NCBI GenBank assembly: GCA_956465555.1
Contig: OY101129.1
Coordinates: 1,178,001-1,242,000 of the forward strand
Direction of reading: 5' to 3'
Source of the DNA: Nitzschia sp. pyKryTriq1
Lineage: Eukaryota > Bacillariophyta > Bacillariophyceae > Bacillariales > Bacillariaceae
Length of the DNA: 64,000 bases
A program made the position numbers and the translations under genes. The notes below the pieces were generated by a model. The model saw nothing but the letters and a program-made list of their open reading frames with translations. It searched no databases and was not told where the DNA came from. Of this stretch, positions 11,608 to 21,284 are shown piece by piece; within the stretch, counting starts at the first letter, position 1; each line of letters starts with the position of its first letter.

Positions 11608-12329
11608 TTTTCTTGCAGTCGTTTTCTCTAATAGAGTGCCAGTAGTAATAGTAGAGAGAAAATATTATTGGGAAAGCGAAACGCCGACTTCGACAAAGAA
11701 AAAATAATGTTGTAATGATGCTGCTGCTGCTGATTATATTGCTGATGATGATGTGGAAAAATGATGGATGTTGTGTGCGCGGGATATTATGTTGTACTGC
11801 TGCTGCTGATGATGATGATGATGGGCATCAGCAGGGTGATTGATGGTCGCGATGCTATGCTATGCTGCTGGCACTGCGAGATGCGATGATGAAAATGAAT
11901 GATGATGCGTTTTTGTGAATTTTAGTACGGTAGACAGGGGTGACGTGGTGTCAGAAAAATATCCACGACTCGAGAATCTTCTGTACGGTTGTTACAGTAG
12001 AGTAGAAGAATGCTTTCACGGCGAACCCAACAACAACAACACGCGATGCAACACGTCACCCCCGCCCCCGCCCGCGCCCGACGCCGGCAGAATGATACCT
12101 TTTTCTCGTTCTCGCTGCAACGTCAAGTTACCACAGCAGCCGGTGGTTGGAGTGCCACGACAACGACGATGATGATGCGGTGATGATGGTGATGGTGTGA
12201 GACAGAGCGAACCATGCTATAATTTCTACTTGATTGCAGCACAGTGGTCATAATAACATAAAACAACATTCCTATACTCTCGACAATACCAATATCACCA
12301 CCAACACCACCACCATCATCATTAACATC
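11608..12329. other. Intergenic region rich in GAT/TGC triplets
   Basis: GCTGAT/GATGAT repeats dominate 11715-11910, followed by GC-rich CCCGCCCG at about 12059-12080 and an ACC/ATC run at 12290-12329 leading into the DUF2854 gene. A GTG/TTG-type upstream extension of the next gene is possible but gives no signal peptide, so it is treated as 5' UTR. Confidence 0.5.
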
Positions 12330-13484
12330 ATGACGAAATCACCTACCAGCTACCTTCTACGAGTAGTGGCTGTCGCCGCTGCTGCTGCATGCTCCTCCAT
12401 TGGTACTACGTCCGCCTTTGCGCCTCAAGGGGCTGCCCTCTTGACGACGACGACACGTGTGGCTGCCCAAAAACAACAACAACCACAGCAACAACAACAA
12501 CAACAGTATTATGCATTTTCGGCATCCTCCTACCTTTCCACTCAATTGGCCATGGCTTCGGATGATGACGACGTAAGTAGCATTACTATACCGGTATTAT
12601 GTTATGCTGGTGGTGGTGATTATATTCCTCTCCTCCTCGAGAAGACATATCATGCGCCACGATCCCTACTTACATTTACTTACTTCTTCTTCCTTTCCCC
12701 CCCATTATTATTATTATTCTACTATTTGGATGTTTCGCAGGGCTGGGCACCTACAAAATCGGCCATGGTCGGTGGTGCTGGAGTCAATAACGCGGGAGAG
12801 CCTCCCTTTGAAATTCGAGGCTTTTCGTTGGGCAACTTGGTCATTGTGGCGGGCGTCTTGATTACCGTTCTTTCGTTTGTCGAATACTTGAGCGATTCGG
12901 GAAGCGAAGGATTGAATGTTAGCGGCTTGGGCTTTGTGTACGGAATTCCCGTCTTTTTGGCCGGTGCCGCACTCAAATATGCCGAAATTGAACCCGTTCC
13001 CGTCTTTTCGGCCCCGGGGGCGACGCCCGAGTTGTTTGAATCCAAAAAGACGGATACGATTGAAAAAATCAAACAAGATGTGACTCGGCATCGATATGGA
13101 GATGAAGCCCATTTGGATACGACTGTCAAAAAGTTGGGCCTTGTCGTTCCAGGAAAAGCCTATCCCCAATTGCGAGAATTGCGGGAAGAAAAGACAAACG
13201 ATGGTGAACTTGTCTTTACCATGGTATGGCAATCCCTGGATACTCCCTACAAGATGTGGGCCGATGAACGTCGCGTCAAGAAATACGAGACCTTTTTCGG
13301 ACCGGGTGTGACGGCCGAAGTTGTCAAGATTGATCCCGAACAACGATTGGTAGGCATTCGTTTGACTACCGTTTCGGGGGGGAGCAACAAGGCGACTACT
13401 AGTACTACTACTACTACTACTACTAGCAGCAGTGCCAGTGCCGTGGAGGAGCCTGCTTCCACTAGTACTACTACTTCGGCCTAA
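12330..13484 (+). CDS. Plastid-targeted DUF2854 protein
   Basis: Two exons, 12330-12572 and 12741-13484, give 328 residues. The start at 12330 yields a clean signal peptide (VVAVAAAAACSS) and the motif TTSAF|AP, the ASAF-type cleavage site with Phe at +1 used for import into diatom plastids. The mature part has two hydrophobic segments (LGNLVIVAGVLITVLSFVEY and GLGFVYGIPVFLAGAALKYA) and then KQDVTRHRYGDEAHLD and KYETFFGPGV, which match the cyanobacterial and plant DUF2854 pattern as I remember it. The function is unknown; it is probably a thylakoid or envelope protein of cyanobacterial origin. The 168-bp intron is a multiple of three and has no in-frame stop, so retention would add 56 residues. 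The C-terminus is a Thr/Ser-rich tail. Confidence 0.85.
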   Translation: MTKSPTSYLLRVVAVAAAAACSSIGTTSAFAPQGAALLTTTTRVAAQKQQQPQQQQQQQYYAFSASSYLSTQLAMASDDDDVSSITIPVLCYAGGGDYIPLLLEKTYHAPRSLLTFTYFFFLSPPLLLLFYYLDVSQGWAPTKSAMVGGAGVNNAGEPPFEIRGFSLGNLVIVAGVLITVLSFVEYLSDSGSEGLNVSGLGFVYGIPVFLAGAALKYAEIEPVPVFSAPGATPELFESKKTDTIEKIKQDVTRHRYGDEAHLDTTVKKLGLVVPGKAYPQLRELREEKTNDGELVFTMVWQSLDTPYKMWADERRVKKYETFFGPGVTAEVVKIDPEQRLVGIRLTTVSGGSNKATTSTTTTTTTSSSASAVEEPASTSTTTSA

Positions 13485-13740
13485 ATATGCAAAAAATAAT
13501 GTGCATTCATTCATTCATTCATTCGTTTTCCTTAGCAATATAATATATATTCTACTAGAGTAGTATTGTCTTTATTATCAAATAATCCAGAAAAGGTGCC
13601 GATACAATCCTAACGCGAAACTGGTCACATCTCTTCGTCATAATATTATAGTAGTAGGAAAAGGGTCATGGCCGATGAGCGATCCAAACAACAGAATAAT
13701 CCTCCATACCACCGGACTTATCATATATCAATCTATCTAT

Positions 13741-14198
13741 CTATCTATCTTTGAGAAAGGCCTCGCCTTCTGGTTTTTGTTCGGCCGCCAAATCCGGATT
13801 TTGACTGTGGCCCTTGGGCAATGGAAATCCATCGACGGCCTCGCTAAAACGGACCACCAAATTCTCGGGAGAAATATCGGCATCTTTATTGGCCACCATG
13901 GCCTGGTAGTAATGATCACCATGATCATCATCATAATCATCGTCATCATGATCATGATAATGATATGGTCAGTCAGCCAGTCAGTCATTCAGTAATAGTA
14001 AAAGAAGAAAGGACAATGGTGTGAGTCATGATCGGCGCGGCGTACATAACATATTATGATCGTATAGAATAATAATAAGCGTGGCATCATCACACGCAAT
14101 AGTAATATACGTACTTTGATCACGGCATCTGCAATCTCCTTTCGGACCTTGGCAGTTCGGCAAGCCTTTGGCAACCAAGTGATATGAACAAAAGGCAT
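13741..14198 (-). CDS. Small tautomerase-superfamily protein (4-OT/PptA-like), two exons
   Basis: Exon 1 is 14115-14198 and exon 2 is 13741-13902, joined over a 212-bp GT-AG intron in phase 0, giving 81 residues. The start MPFVHITWLPKACRTAKVRK has the invariant Pro directly after Met, which becomes the catalytic N-terminal base in 4-oxalocrotonate tautomerase relatives, and resembles the bacterial PptA pattern (PHIDIKCFP). Then come EIADAVIK, the splice junction, and ISPENLVVRFSEA, equivalent to the second beta strand of the fold. The C-terminal HSQNPDLAAEQKPEGEAF is of unknown role. Neither exon is over 60 codons, so ordinary ORF scans miss the gene. It converges on the DUF2854 gene with about 255 bp between stops; that gap has ATTC repeats near 13506-13526. 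The substrate cannot be told. Confidence 0.72.
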
Positions 14199-14860
14199 AG
14201 TATAGACTAATAGTTTGTTGTGATAATGCAAGAAGAGATTGTAGGAGGGAGGAGGCCTACTCGTACTATTAGTTCTATCGACAATGGAAATGGAGGAGAG
14301 TGAGGCATCGCGTCGGAAGCAGAAAAAACAAAGAAAGAAAGCATCCACGCACCGCATGACGTACTACAACATGACGCGACGACTCACTCGAACGCTCTTA
14401 CATAAGCCCTGCGACATCAATTGGCGATAACCAAAATTCTACAGTACCGTAACCTACTGCTCGCTACGTACGTGCCAGGTATGTACCGGGTGCAAGGGAA
14501 AAATCTGGACAAAGTCCTGATTGGGGCCCCTTACTAGTAGTACTAAACCCGTCTAGCTGGCTAACTAGCTAGCTAGTAGTAGGAGTGGTAGTAGTAGAAC
14601 CTGCTGAAGATAATAGAGATTCGTTATCATGGATACAAAATGGATGTTTGGTGTTGGAGGGTAGGCCATATTCCATCGCGAGTATCGTTGGATCATAGTC
14701 CAACCTAAAAGGTATATCTTCGTAGTCTATAGGTACCAAAAAGAGACAGCTTTGAATCATAAATAAATGCTATTCTTGAAATAGGAGCGTCAGACATTGC
14801 TTGAGCAAATAATATAAGGCTCATATCCATACACACATGTGAGTATCCTACTACTAGAGT
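14199..14860. other. Intergenic region with CTAG-rich patch
   Basis: Upstream region of the tautomerase gene and downstream of the PI-PLC gene. It holds ACTAGTAG and GCTAGCTAG clusters at about 14530-14600 and GTAC patches at 14445-14490. A 63-codon minus-strand frame (14569-14760) has fair composition but no family resemblance and ends in the CTAG repeat; it is not called. Confidence 0.5.
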
Positions 14861-16240
14861 CTACTTGGAACGATTGTAGTTGATGACGGCGGGAAGGAGA
14901 CCGGGGGCGGTCAGATCGAAAAAGTCGACAATCACAATATTCAGTTTCTGGGCCGGTTTCCATTCATCTTCAACCCAGTCCACCACTTTGCACCCACACT
15001 GATGAGAGATCTTCTTAATCGACATACCTTCCCCGTCCATGAGTTCTTTTTTAATCAATTCCACATCCGGAGTCAAGATGCCTTGGGCGACAAAGAAGTT
15101 GTCGGGATTGTGATTTTCCACCTTTTCCTTGAGGGAAGTATAGAGCTCCTTGGTATCTCCCGCATTGGGCCAGGGAGAGGCAATCGAGTGGAGAGGCCAC
15201 AATTTGCCATTCGATTCCTCGGCGGTGGGGCCATCTTCGTACACGACGACCGCTTGGTAGCCCTTGTCCCAAAACTCTTGGACTTTTGCCGTTGGGGGAC
15301 ACTTGTCTCGCACCGCCAATTTGTCGCCCATTATTTCAAAGATCAATTCTTTCAAGGCACCATGCTGCTCGGGTCCGAATTCGTGGAGTTTCTTGAATTC
15401 CAAAATGACAATTTCCTTGGAATTCTCGTCCAAAAAGGAAGCAACCTCATAAAGAATTTCCTTAATGTCGACACAAAAGACTCCATGACAAGTCATAAAG
15501 GTCTGAGACTCGGCATGGTACGCAAGTCGCAAATCCATGTACCGAATTCCTTCTTCCAACTGTTGCCGAGCCGTCAACTCTTGGCATTGACAGAGTCGTT
15601 CAAAGACTTGCGTCAAAATCCAGTCATTGAGTTTTCCCAAGAGGTGACCGCGATCCAATATATCTTCAATCGTCGTCAATCCAGAGTCCGGACTCGCACC
15701 CTTGTCCTTGTCGAATCGATACGTTCCCGAATCATGGGTACCGGGCAATCCGACGCGGCACAATGGCTTTTTACCCAACCCATACTTCTTGCCGTACTCT
15801 TCCATCCATTTACTCGGGTTGTAATTGTCGTAGATACGAAGTTCAATCTTGAAATCACCATCCTTTCCACTCTCATCCACGTCGGCTACCAATTTGACAC
15901 TGGATTCCTTATCCGGCGAGGTATCCTTCGCTTTCCACGAGTCATGATCAACGATTAGAGAAAGTGTGGAAGAAGGACTTCCGTCTGACGGATGGGCTTG
16001 CATTTCGAAGTATCCATCCTTATGAAATCGATTGCGAGCTTCACCCTCAATGTACTGATAGACACCGCCTCCAAACTTGGTTCCTCCATCCTTGGGCAAC
16101 TGCTTGCCAGGACCAATAGTGCCGACAATCTTGTCCAGACCCATGTCGTCGACATTCCGGCCTTCGATCAACTTGACTTCCACATCGATTCTGGATTTGT
16201 TTTGGATACGAATGTATCCGCCTTGGCCACTTCGTCCCAT
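14861..16240 (-). CDS. PI-PLC X-domain protein
   Basis: An intronless frame of 459 residues. The X-domain core shows GLPGTHDSGTYRFD with the likely catalytic His at 169, then GIRYMDLRLAYH (232-242) and TCHGVFCVDIKEILYEV with the second His at 252, followed by NSKEIVILEFKKLHEF. These are the motifs of the Ca-independent, PLCXD-type phosphatidylinositol phospholipase C group; there is no Y or C2 domain. The N-terminal 150 residues (GGYIRIQNKSRIDVEVKLIE...) look like a separate beta-sandwich of a kind that accompanies this domain in some protists; I cannot name it. No signal peptide or membrane segment is visible. The activity on phosphoinositides is inferred from the family. Confidence 0.85.
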   Translation of the reverse strand: MGRSGQGGYIRIQNKSRIDVEVKLIEGRNVDDMGLDKIVGTIGPGKQLPKDGGTKFGGGVYQYIEGEARNRFHKDGYFEMQAHPSDGSPSSTLSLIVDHDSWKAKDTSPDKESSVKLVADVDESGKDGDFKIELRIYDNYNPSKWMEEYGKKYGLGKKPLCRVGLPGTHDSGTYRFDKDKGASPDSGLTTIEDILDRGHLLGKLNDWILTQVFERLCQCQELTARQQLEEGIRYMDLRLAYHAESQTFMTCHGVFCVDIKEILYEVASFLDENSKEIVILEFKKLHEFGPEQHGALKELIFEIMGDKLAVRDKCPPTAKVQEFWDKGYQAVVVYEDGPTAEESNGKLWPLHSIASPWPNAGDTKELYTSLKEKVENHNPDNFFVAQGILTPDVELIKKELMDGEGMSIKKISHQCGCKVVDWVEDEWKPAQKLNIVIVDFFDLTAPGLLPAVINYNRSK

Positions 16241-16776
16241 GATTGCTGCTTTACTTTTAGATTAGTGAATGGTATGATCAGCTGTTTGAGAGTTTTATGT
16301 TGGTTGGTTGGTTTTTATCTGGTATGATGTGACACATGAGAAGCGAGAGATCTTCTTCTTCCGTCTAGTACCGGTACTGTATTAGCTGTTTTTGTGTTCT
16401 CGCAAGATACATAGATCCAATCTCAATGAATTAGTCCGTCCGCGGACGGACAGGCGCGGGCGTCTGTCATCCATCCACCGAAAGAGTCATAAGAACTAAG
16501 TAAGCCCTTTTAGTATAGGCGGACCCGCCGGGCCGGCCGGCTCTTCTGCACGTACGTCAGCATCGCATCTTTCCATCGCTCAGTTTTTTTTCTTGCTTTC
16601 TTTTTTTTTAACGCATCTCTTCTTCTTTGTCTATTACGAACACATTCTCAAGAAAGAAGATGCCGACTTCAACAAATAAACGCAACATCAGCAACAACAC
16701 TACTTTACAGTGACTTGTACCATTAGTCAAAGAAGCCAAACGACTCCTCTTCCTCCTTCATCCACACATCATAACG
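16241..16776. other. Divergent intergenic region
   Basis: It separates the PI-PLC gene (minus) from the ankyrin-like gene (plus). A GTAC-rich spot is at 16362-16380, a GC-rich palindromic area (GGGCCGGCCGGC) at 16530-16545 and T-rich runs at 16586-16612. No frame supports a gene. Confidence 0.5.
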
Positions 16777-17460
16777 ATGGTCCTTGCCAAAGAAGACTAT
16801 GCCGACGACGCCGATTCCATATTGTTGAAGCTCATCAAGGCAAAAGATTGGAATTCCGTCCTGGCACTCTTGTCGAATAATAATAATGATGATAATAATA
16901 ATAATACAGCACGAGAGGCTCAACAACAAAAGGATCATCATCATCATCAGCAGCAGCAGCATCTCGTGTCTGTTCCAGATGTGTACGGCAATTTGCCGCT
17001 CCATGTGATCATTGGCTATCAAGGACCGGAAGACTTGATTCTACGAATATTGTACATGTATCCGACCGCTGTGACCGTTCATGGGACCGATGAGTGGCTT
17101 CCGCTTCATGTCGCAGCCATGTGGGGGGCGTCTTCCAAAGTCATGGAAGCCTTGATTCGACTGTATCCACAGGGATTGGACAATAAAGGAGAAGAAGGAG
17201 GCGGAGGACTCAAAGGTCGTACGCCTAGACATTTTGCATTACGGTGGCCTCATAATAGGCATCTGTTGGAGCGATCCACGGCGGATTGGATCCAACTGAT
17301 TGATTCCGACAAGAGGGAAGGTTTGGATCAGCAGGATCATCATCATCATCATCAACATCAGCCTTCAGCAGAAGAATCAGTAGAGACACCCACCACCAAA
17401 CGAATGAAAGCGTCTTCTTCCTACACCACTTGTTTGCTGCTGAATAGTCAACAAGTTTGA
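16777..17460 (+). CDS. Ankyrin-like repeat protein of the diatom PLH type
   Basis: A 227-residue frame. After an Asn/Asp/Gln/His-rich insert (about 34-67) there are repeats of the form DVYGNLPLHVIIGY..PEDLILRILYMYPTAV and DEWLPLHVAAMWGAS.KVMEALIRLYPQGLDNKG, then GRTPRHFALR. The period and the PLH triplet follow the ankyrin-like pattern that is common in diatoms, where such proteins are thought to act in protein-protein contacts. The tail is rich in Gln and His. No signal peptide is seen and the partner is unknown. Confidence 0.75.
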   Translation: MVLAKEDYADDADSILLKLIKAKDWNSVLALLSNNNNDDNNNNTAREAQQQKDHHHHQQQQHLVSVPDVYGNLPLHVIIGYQGPEDLILRILYMYPTAVTVHGTDEWLPLHVAAMWGASSKVMEALIRLYPQGLDNKGEEGGGGLKGRTPRHFALRWPHNRHLLERSTADWIQLIDSDKREGLDQQDHHHHHQHQPSAEESVETPTTKRMKASSSYTTCLLLNSQQV

Positions 17461-17868
17461 ATGATGGATGCCATTTTGGCATATTGTGATCATCACGGCG
17501 TTGCCTAGCTAGTAGAGAGAAGTATCCTCGAGGGGACATTGACTGAGTGATCCGTCGTGGGGGGACAAACTGGGAGTAGGCTAGTAGATCCAGCAGGAGC
17601 TGTGATCGACAAGGAAACGTTTCCTCAAGATTGTTCGTGGGCGGTACCACCGCACTGTTGCCGAATAATTTTGGCAAGAAGTCGTCTAAACTCTATTTAG
17701 ATAGCGATTTTCGAGAATAGAAGGAAACACACGTAGTGGTCTATACTATTCTTACTGACAGATATTTTACTTCGTCTATTGAAAAGAATGCCTCAAGCAT
17801 CACTCATCCTTCTTCAAGATACTGACAGATAATTTGCTATCGTCTATTTAATATGAATGCACCCATCA
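17461..17868. other. Intergenic region between convergent genes
   Basis: Nothing coding seen. Two similar stretches, roughly 17757-17800 and 17820-17870, share TACTGACAGATA.TTT and ATCACTCATCCTT and look like a degenerate tandem duplication of a 3' flank. Confidence 0.4.
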
Positions 17869-18441
17869 TCACTCATCCTTACTATCCCCAGGTAGAGATG
17901 ACGATTCGACAAAGGCCGTACTACAGAAAGAGGCAAACGAAGCATCAGTAATATTACCGTCAGGCGAGGATGCATCACCATCAAAGAAGTAGTAGTGGTT
18001 TAGCACCTCCTGTCCCTCTTCGTCGTTCGCCGGTGCTGCGTTGTTCATCCGTTGCTGTTGCGTCAGCTCTCCTCTTGTTTTCTCACGATGCCGCAAAGAT
18101 CGAAAGATATGACTCACTTTGGCTTGTGCCGCATCGTCATCAGCCACTTCCCACATGATGTACGGACGATCGTGCGAAGTAGGCTTCAAAAAACGTCCAC
18201 CCGACTCCTTCACCCTTTTCACAATCATACGCGAGAGCATGGTCTTGTCCTTTTTTCGTTCGAGGCTGTTGTAGTTGCCTAGCGTGGCTTCGAACAAGGA
18301 ATTCAGCAAATGGTTGCCCGTGTGCTCTTGGATGCTTCTACCTCTTCCAAATGCGATATCAGTTTGAGTAGGATTCGCTATCAGCACTGCGGATGCGTAA
18401 TGGAACGGGTTGACGGGGCTTGGGGCGGCTTCTTTTGTCAT
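17869..18441 (-). CDS. DUF6824-domain protein
   Basis: A 190-residue frame. The central region reads DIAFGRGRSIQEHTGNHLLN, then NYNSLERKKDKTMLSRMIV, GGRFLKPT and MWEVADDDAAQAKVSHIFRSLR. This FGRG...H.GN...K..K....RFL...W.EV.D..A..KV..R pattern is the domain I know as DUF6824, abundant in diatoms and of unknown function; its basic, helical, strictly spaced build has led to the idea that it may bind DNA, which is unproven. It is very similar to the C-terminal domain of the next gene, which lies about 90 bp upstream on the same strand, so the two are tandem paralogues. The short N-terminus and the acidic C-terminus have no known motif. Confidence 0.85.
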   Translation of the reverse strand: MTKEAAPSPVNPFHYASAVLIANPTQTDIAFGRGRSIQEHTGNHLLNSLFEATLGNYNSLERKKDKTMLSRMIVKRVKESGGRFLKPTSHDRPYIMWEVADDDAAQAKVSHIFRSLRHREKTRGELTQQQRMNNAAPANDEEGQEVLNHYYFFDGDASSPDGNITDASFASFCSTAFVESSSLPGDSKDE

Positions 18442-18530
18442 CTTTTCATTCTCTATGCTTGTTCAAGTTTGACCGAGGAATTCGTGTGACAAGAGTCGTC
18501 GCTCGCTACTAAAAAAGACCTCCTTGTCTA

Positions 18531-20726
18531 TTAATTTGTCCAGCGGTACAATGATTCTTGACCGGTAGTAGTGGGAGAAAAACCAGCATCATAATCTGAA
18601 GTCATGTGCCGGCCCGAAGATGCAGATCCTAAAGTGCTCGTCGGCCAGCAGGATGAACAAAAGGAAGCGTTACCAACACCAACATCAACCGAAGATGATG
18701 TACTTGACTTCGTACCACTTGACCTCTGCCCTGCTGATCTTGTTTTCTCACGATACCGCAAGGAACGAAAAATATGACCCACTTTGGCTTGCGCCGCGTC
18801 GTCATCGGCCTCCTCCCACATGTTCGGATCGTGTGAAGAAGAAGGCTTCAAAAAGCGTGCGCCCGACTCCTTGACTTTAGATACCACTATACGCGAGAGC
18901 ATGGTCTTGTCCTTCTTTCGCTCAAGGCTATTGTACTTACCCAGCATTGCTTCGACCATGGAATTCAGCATCACATTCCCGGTATGCCTTTGAACTGATT
19001 TCCCTCTGCCAAAGATAATATCAAATGGACCAGGATTCGCTATCAGCGGTGCAGATGCGTGATGGAACGGAATAGCGTCAGCAGAGGAGATTGCGACGGC
19101 TTCTGCTGCTGTCATCGTCGTTCCATCCTCCATGCTTGTTGCACCGTTCGCCGCCATCATTTCAATTTCTCGCCGCCGCTGTATCCATTCCAAATGTCCC
19201 TCACGTTTTAGACTGAGATCTTCTTCTAGCGGAATGCAATGTACTGGAATTCCGAAAGACATCAATACATACTTGCATTCGGTTAAACTTCCCTGATGAA
19301 TTCGCCATCGGGCGTAAGTCGGTTTGAGACCCAGCCGTATAAAATGATCGAATGCTCCAATGACTTTGTTGGGATTCATGCAGCCGTGCGTTCCGCGGTT
19401 CTTTATAGGGATCGATCCGAACATCCGCGTCGCCTTTTTGAAAATTCTTTCGTTGTTTTTTCGTTTTCCAAATGAACGGCGGAAGTTCCCTAAAAAGGAA
19501 AACACGACTACAATGCCCCGGCGTTGGACAGTTTCATCACCCTCCAAACCTGCCATTAACGTATAGAAGCCAACCCGCAACTGCACGCGTATCGAAATGA
19601 ATGAGTATATACAAGTTTTGTGAGAATTGTTGTTCTTGTGGTTGTTCCTTACCAGACTCTCCAACGAAAAGTCCTCATTGCTATTCCGATGCTGAAACGA
19701 ATCAAAAATCACCATACGACCGGACCGATCCTTTTCAGCAAGTATTTGAAAATGACCATTCTCGAGGGCGCTTAAATCTTCGCCTCCAAAATCGTCCACT
19801 GTGATTTTCTTTCCCACCTTATCGTCACCAAAAAGGATTTGCTGTTCGGTGAGATGCAATAGAATTCGATCGACTGCTTTTACGGCATCAAAATCATCGG
19901 CTCGTAGAAACATGAGGAGGAAGTTGGAATCACGTATCCGATCCGGGTACTGCGCATCCGCTAATTTCAAAAGACTCTCATGATGGTGAAGGTCACCATC
20001 ATCATCATTTTTTGAAGACGTGTTGTTTCTTGTTCTTTTTTCCTCCAACAAGTGCCGCACTTCAGCAAGTGCTTGCTCCATCAGTTCGGGTGTTTCGTGG
20101 ATCTCATTTTCGTAGCCTACCCCATGCAAATCATGCAATGCATTCTGACGCTCTTCGAATGTCAATTCATTACAAGATCGGATCAAATCCAGATGATACG
20201 GAGGATCGTCCCCATCATTTCTATCATCCTTCTCCTCTTCCTCCTCCTCCACATCATCATCATCATCATCATCGCTACTTTTCAATTCAAACGTTCCAAT
20301 AGTACTTCTCATACGCTCGGAGTCTACTACTAGTAGATGTTTCCTTCGCTCTTCTAACGTCACAGCATCCGTTTGTCCTCCTGATGATGATCTGCTCGTC
20401 TGATTTATTGGGGATGGGTCGTCATCACGAACAATGGCTTGTATGATGGCGGGTTTCATCTTTCGATCGTTGCCCTCATCACCATCATCATCACCATCTC
20501 CAGTATCCATGGCAGCTTCGCGAGGTTCCCAGTGCAATTCTTCTTCTTTGGATTCCCGGCGGGCCTCGGCATCATCACCAGGATGAGGGAGATGACCTTG
20601 TTCCCATTTTCTCCTCTTCTTGCTGGTACGATGATCCTCCTCCTCCTCCTCCTCCTCATCATCATCATCATCATGATGATGATGAGCACTAGTATACGTA
20701 CTATTCGGCGACCACCAAAAGTTCAT
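18531..20726 (-). CDS. CRAL-TRIO-like plus DUF6824 fusion protein
   Basis: The frame from ATG 20726 is open for 731 codons; a 72-bp GT-AG intron (19581-19652) probably interrupts it, giving 707 residues. After an acidic N-terminus comes the diatom CRAL-TRIO-like layout: LTFEERQNALHDLHGVGYE (about 194), FLLMFLRADDFDAVKAVDRI, LFGDDKVGKKITVDDFGGED, DRSGRMVIFDSF, GIVVVFSFLGNFR, and C-terminal YVLMSFGIPVHCIPL. CRAL-TRIO folds bind small hydrophobic ligands. Residues 555-670 form a DUF6824 domain (DIIFGRGKSVQRHTGN, NYNSLERKK-like core, AQAKVGHIFRSLR), close to the neighbouring gene. The intron has no stop and is a multiple of three, so both isoforms are translatable. A truncated copy of the first part lies at 23168-23951 on the other strand. 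Confidence 0.8.
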   Translation of the reverse strand: MNFWWSPNSTYTSAHHHHDDDDDEEEEEEEDHRTSKKRRKWEQGHLPHPGDDAEARRESKEEELHWEPREAAMDTGDGDDDGDEGNDRKMKPAIIQAIVRDDDPSPINQTSRSSSGGQTDAVTLEERRKHLLVVDSERMRSTIGTFELKSSDDDDDDDVEEEEEEKDDRNDGDDPPYHLDLIRSCNELTFEERQNALHDLHGVGYENEIHETPELMEQALAEVRHLLEEKRTRNNTSSKNDDDGDLHHHESLLKLADAQYPDRIRDSNFLLMFLRADDFDAVKAVDRILLHLTEQQILFGDDKVGKKITVDDFGGEDLSALENGHFQILAEKDRSGRMVIFDSFQHRNSNEDFSLESLVRNNHKNNNSHKTCIYSFISIRVQLRVGFYTLMAGLEGDETVQRRGIVVVFSFLGNFRRSFGKRKNNERIFKKATRMFGSIPIKNRGTHGCMNPNKVIGAFDHFIRLGLKPTYARWRIHQGSLTECKYVLMSFGIPVHCIPLEEDLSLKREGHLEWIQRRREIEMMAANGATSMEDGTTMTAAEAVAISSADAIPFHHASAPLIANPGPFDIIFGRGKSVQRHTGNVMLNSMVEAMLGKYNSLERKKDKTMLSRIVVSKVKESGARFLKPSSSHDPNMWEEADDDAAQAKVGHIFRSLRYREKTRSAGQRSSGTKSSTSSSVDVGVGNASFCSSCWPTSTLGSASSGRHMTSDYDAGFSPTTTGQESLYRWTN
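19581..19652 (-). other. Probable 72-bp intron with open frame
   Basis: Donor GTAAGG at 19652 and acceptor GTGCAG ending at 19581. Removal joins LESL to LRVGFYTL, which restores the expected CRAL-TRIO spacing; retention inserts an Asn/His-rich stretch. Length 72, phase 0, no stop. Confidence 0.65.
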
Positions 20727-21284
20727 GGTGCTGGTTATTGATTGATGATGGATTGTTCCCGGCCGTTGTTTTAAGATAATATCATATACTGCAACAGGAG
20801 CAGAGAGAGAGAGAGAGAGAGAGAGAGTACTACAGGCGCGGCAAATGGTGCGTTTTCACCTCCTTCTGCAATAAGAATATACCGGTACAGCATGCAATAT
20901 CACAATAATAGGAACTGTTTCAAAACAGGTTACCGGATGAAATGTTGCATACAATACTGCGGATGGAGGAATAGTACCTACTACTAGTAGATACATGCAC
21001 CGGTATTTCCTGTGCATATCGGGGTTGTGATGCAAAGGCCTTTGGCATCATCCGCCGGTCACCGGACGCCTTGCTTTGTCGCGAAAGAACGGAGTAATCG
21101 TAGTTCCGGAATCATCCGGAACAAAAATTAATTAATACAGTAAATATTACGGATGGTCGGTTCATGGTTCGTCGTCTTGGATCTTACGGATGCCATATGA
21201 TAGCTGCTTTGCTTGACAGAAGTTCTTTGGGGAGGGTACTTTATAGCCCTAAGATTGCGGTTGAATGCAACTAAAATGACACTG
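20727..21284. other. Intergenic region with GA microsatellite
   Basis: Upstream region of the CRAL-TRIO/DUF6824 gene. A perfect GA run occupies 20802-20827; ACTAGTAG and ACCGGTA patches are at 20880-21003; CCGG-containing short repeats at 21050-21120. No gene seen. Confidence 0.5.

Noticed and set aside
12714-13514. 266-codon minus-strand frame
   Set aside because: Antisense of the DUF2854 gene, whose conserved blocks and intron are clear on the plus strand.
14569-14760. 63-codon minus-strand frame
   Set aside because: Fair composition but short, without relatives I can name, and ending in a CTAG repeat.
15002-15958. 318-codon plus-strand frame over the PI-PLC gene
   Set aside because: Exact antisense of the PI-PLC X-domain, which has clear catalytic motifs on the minus strand.
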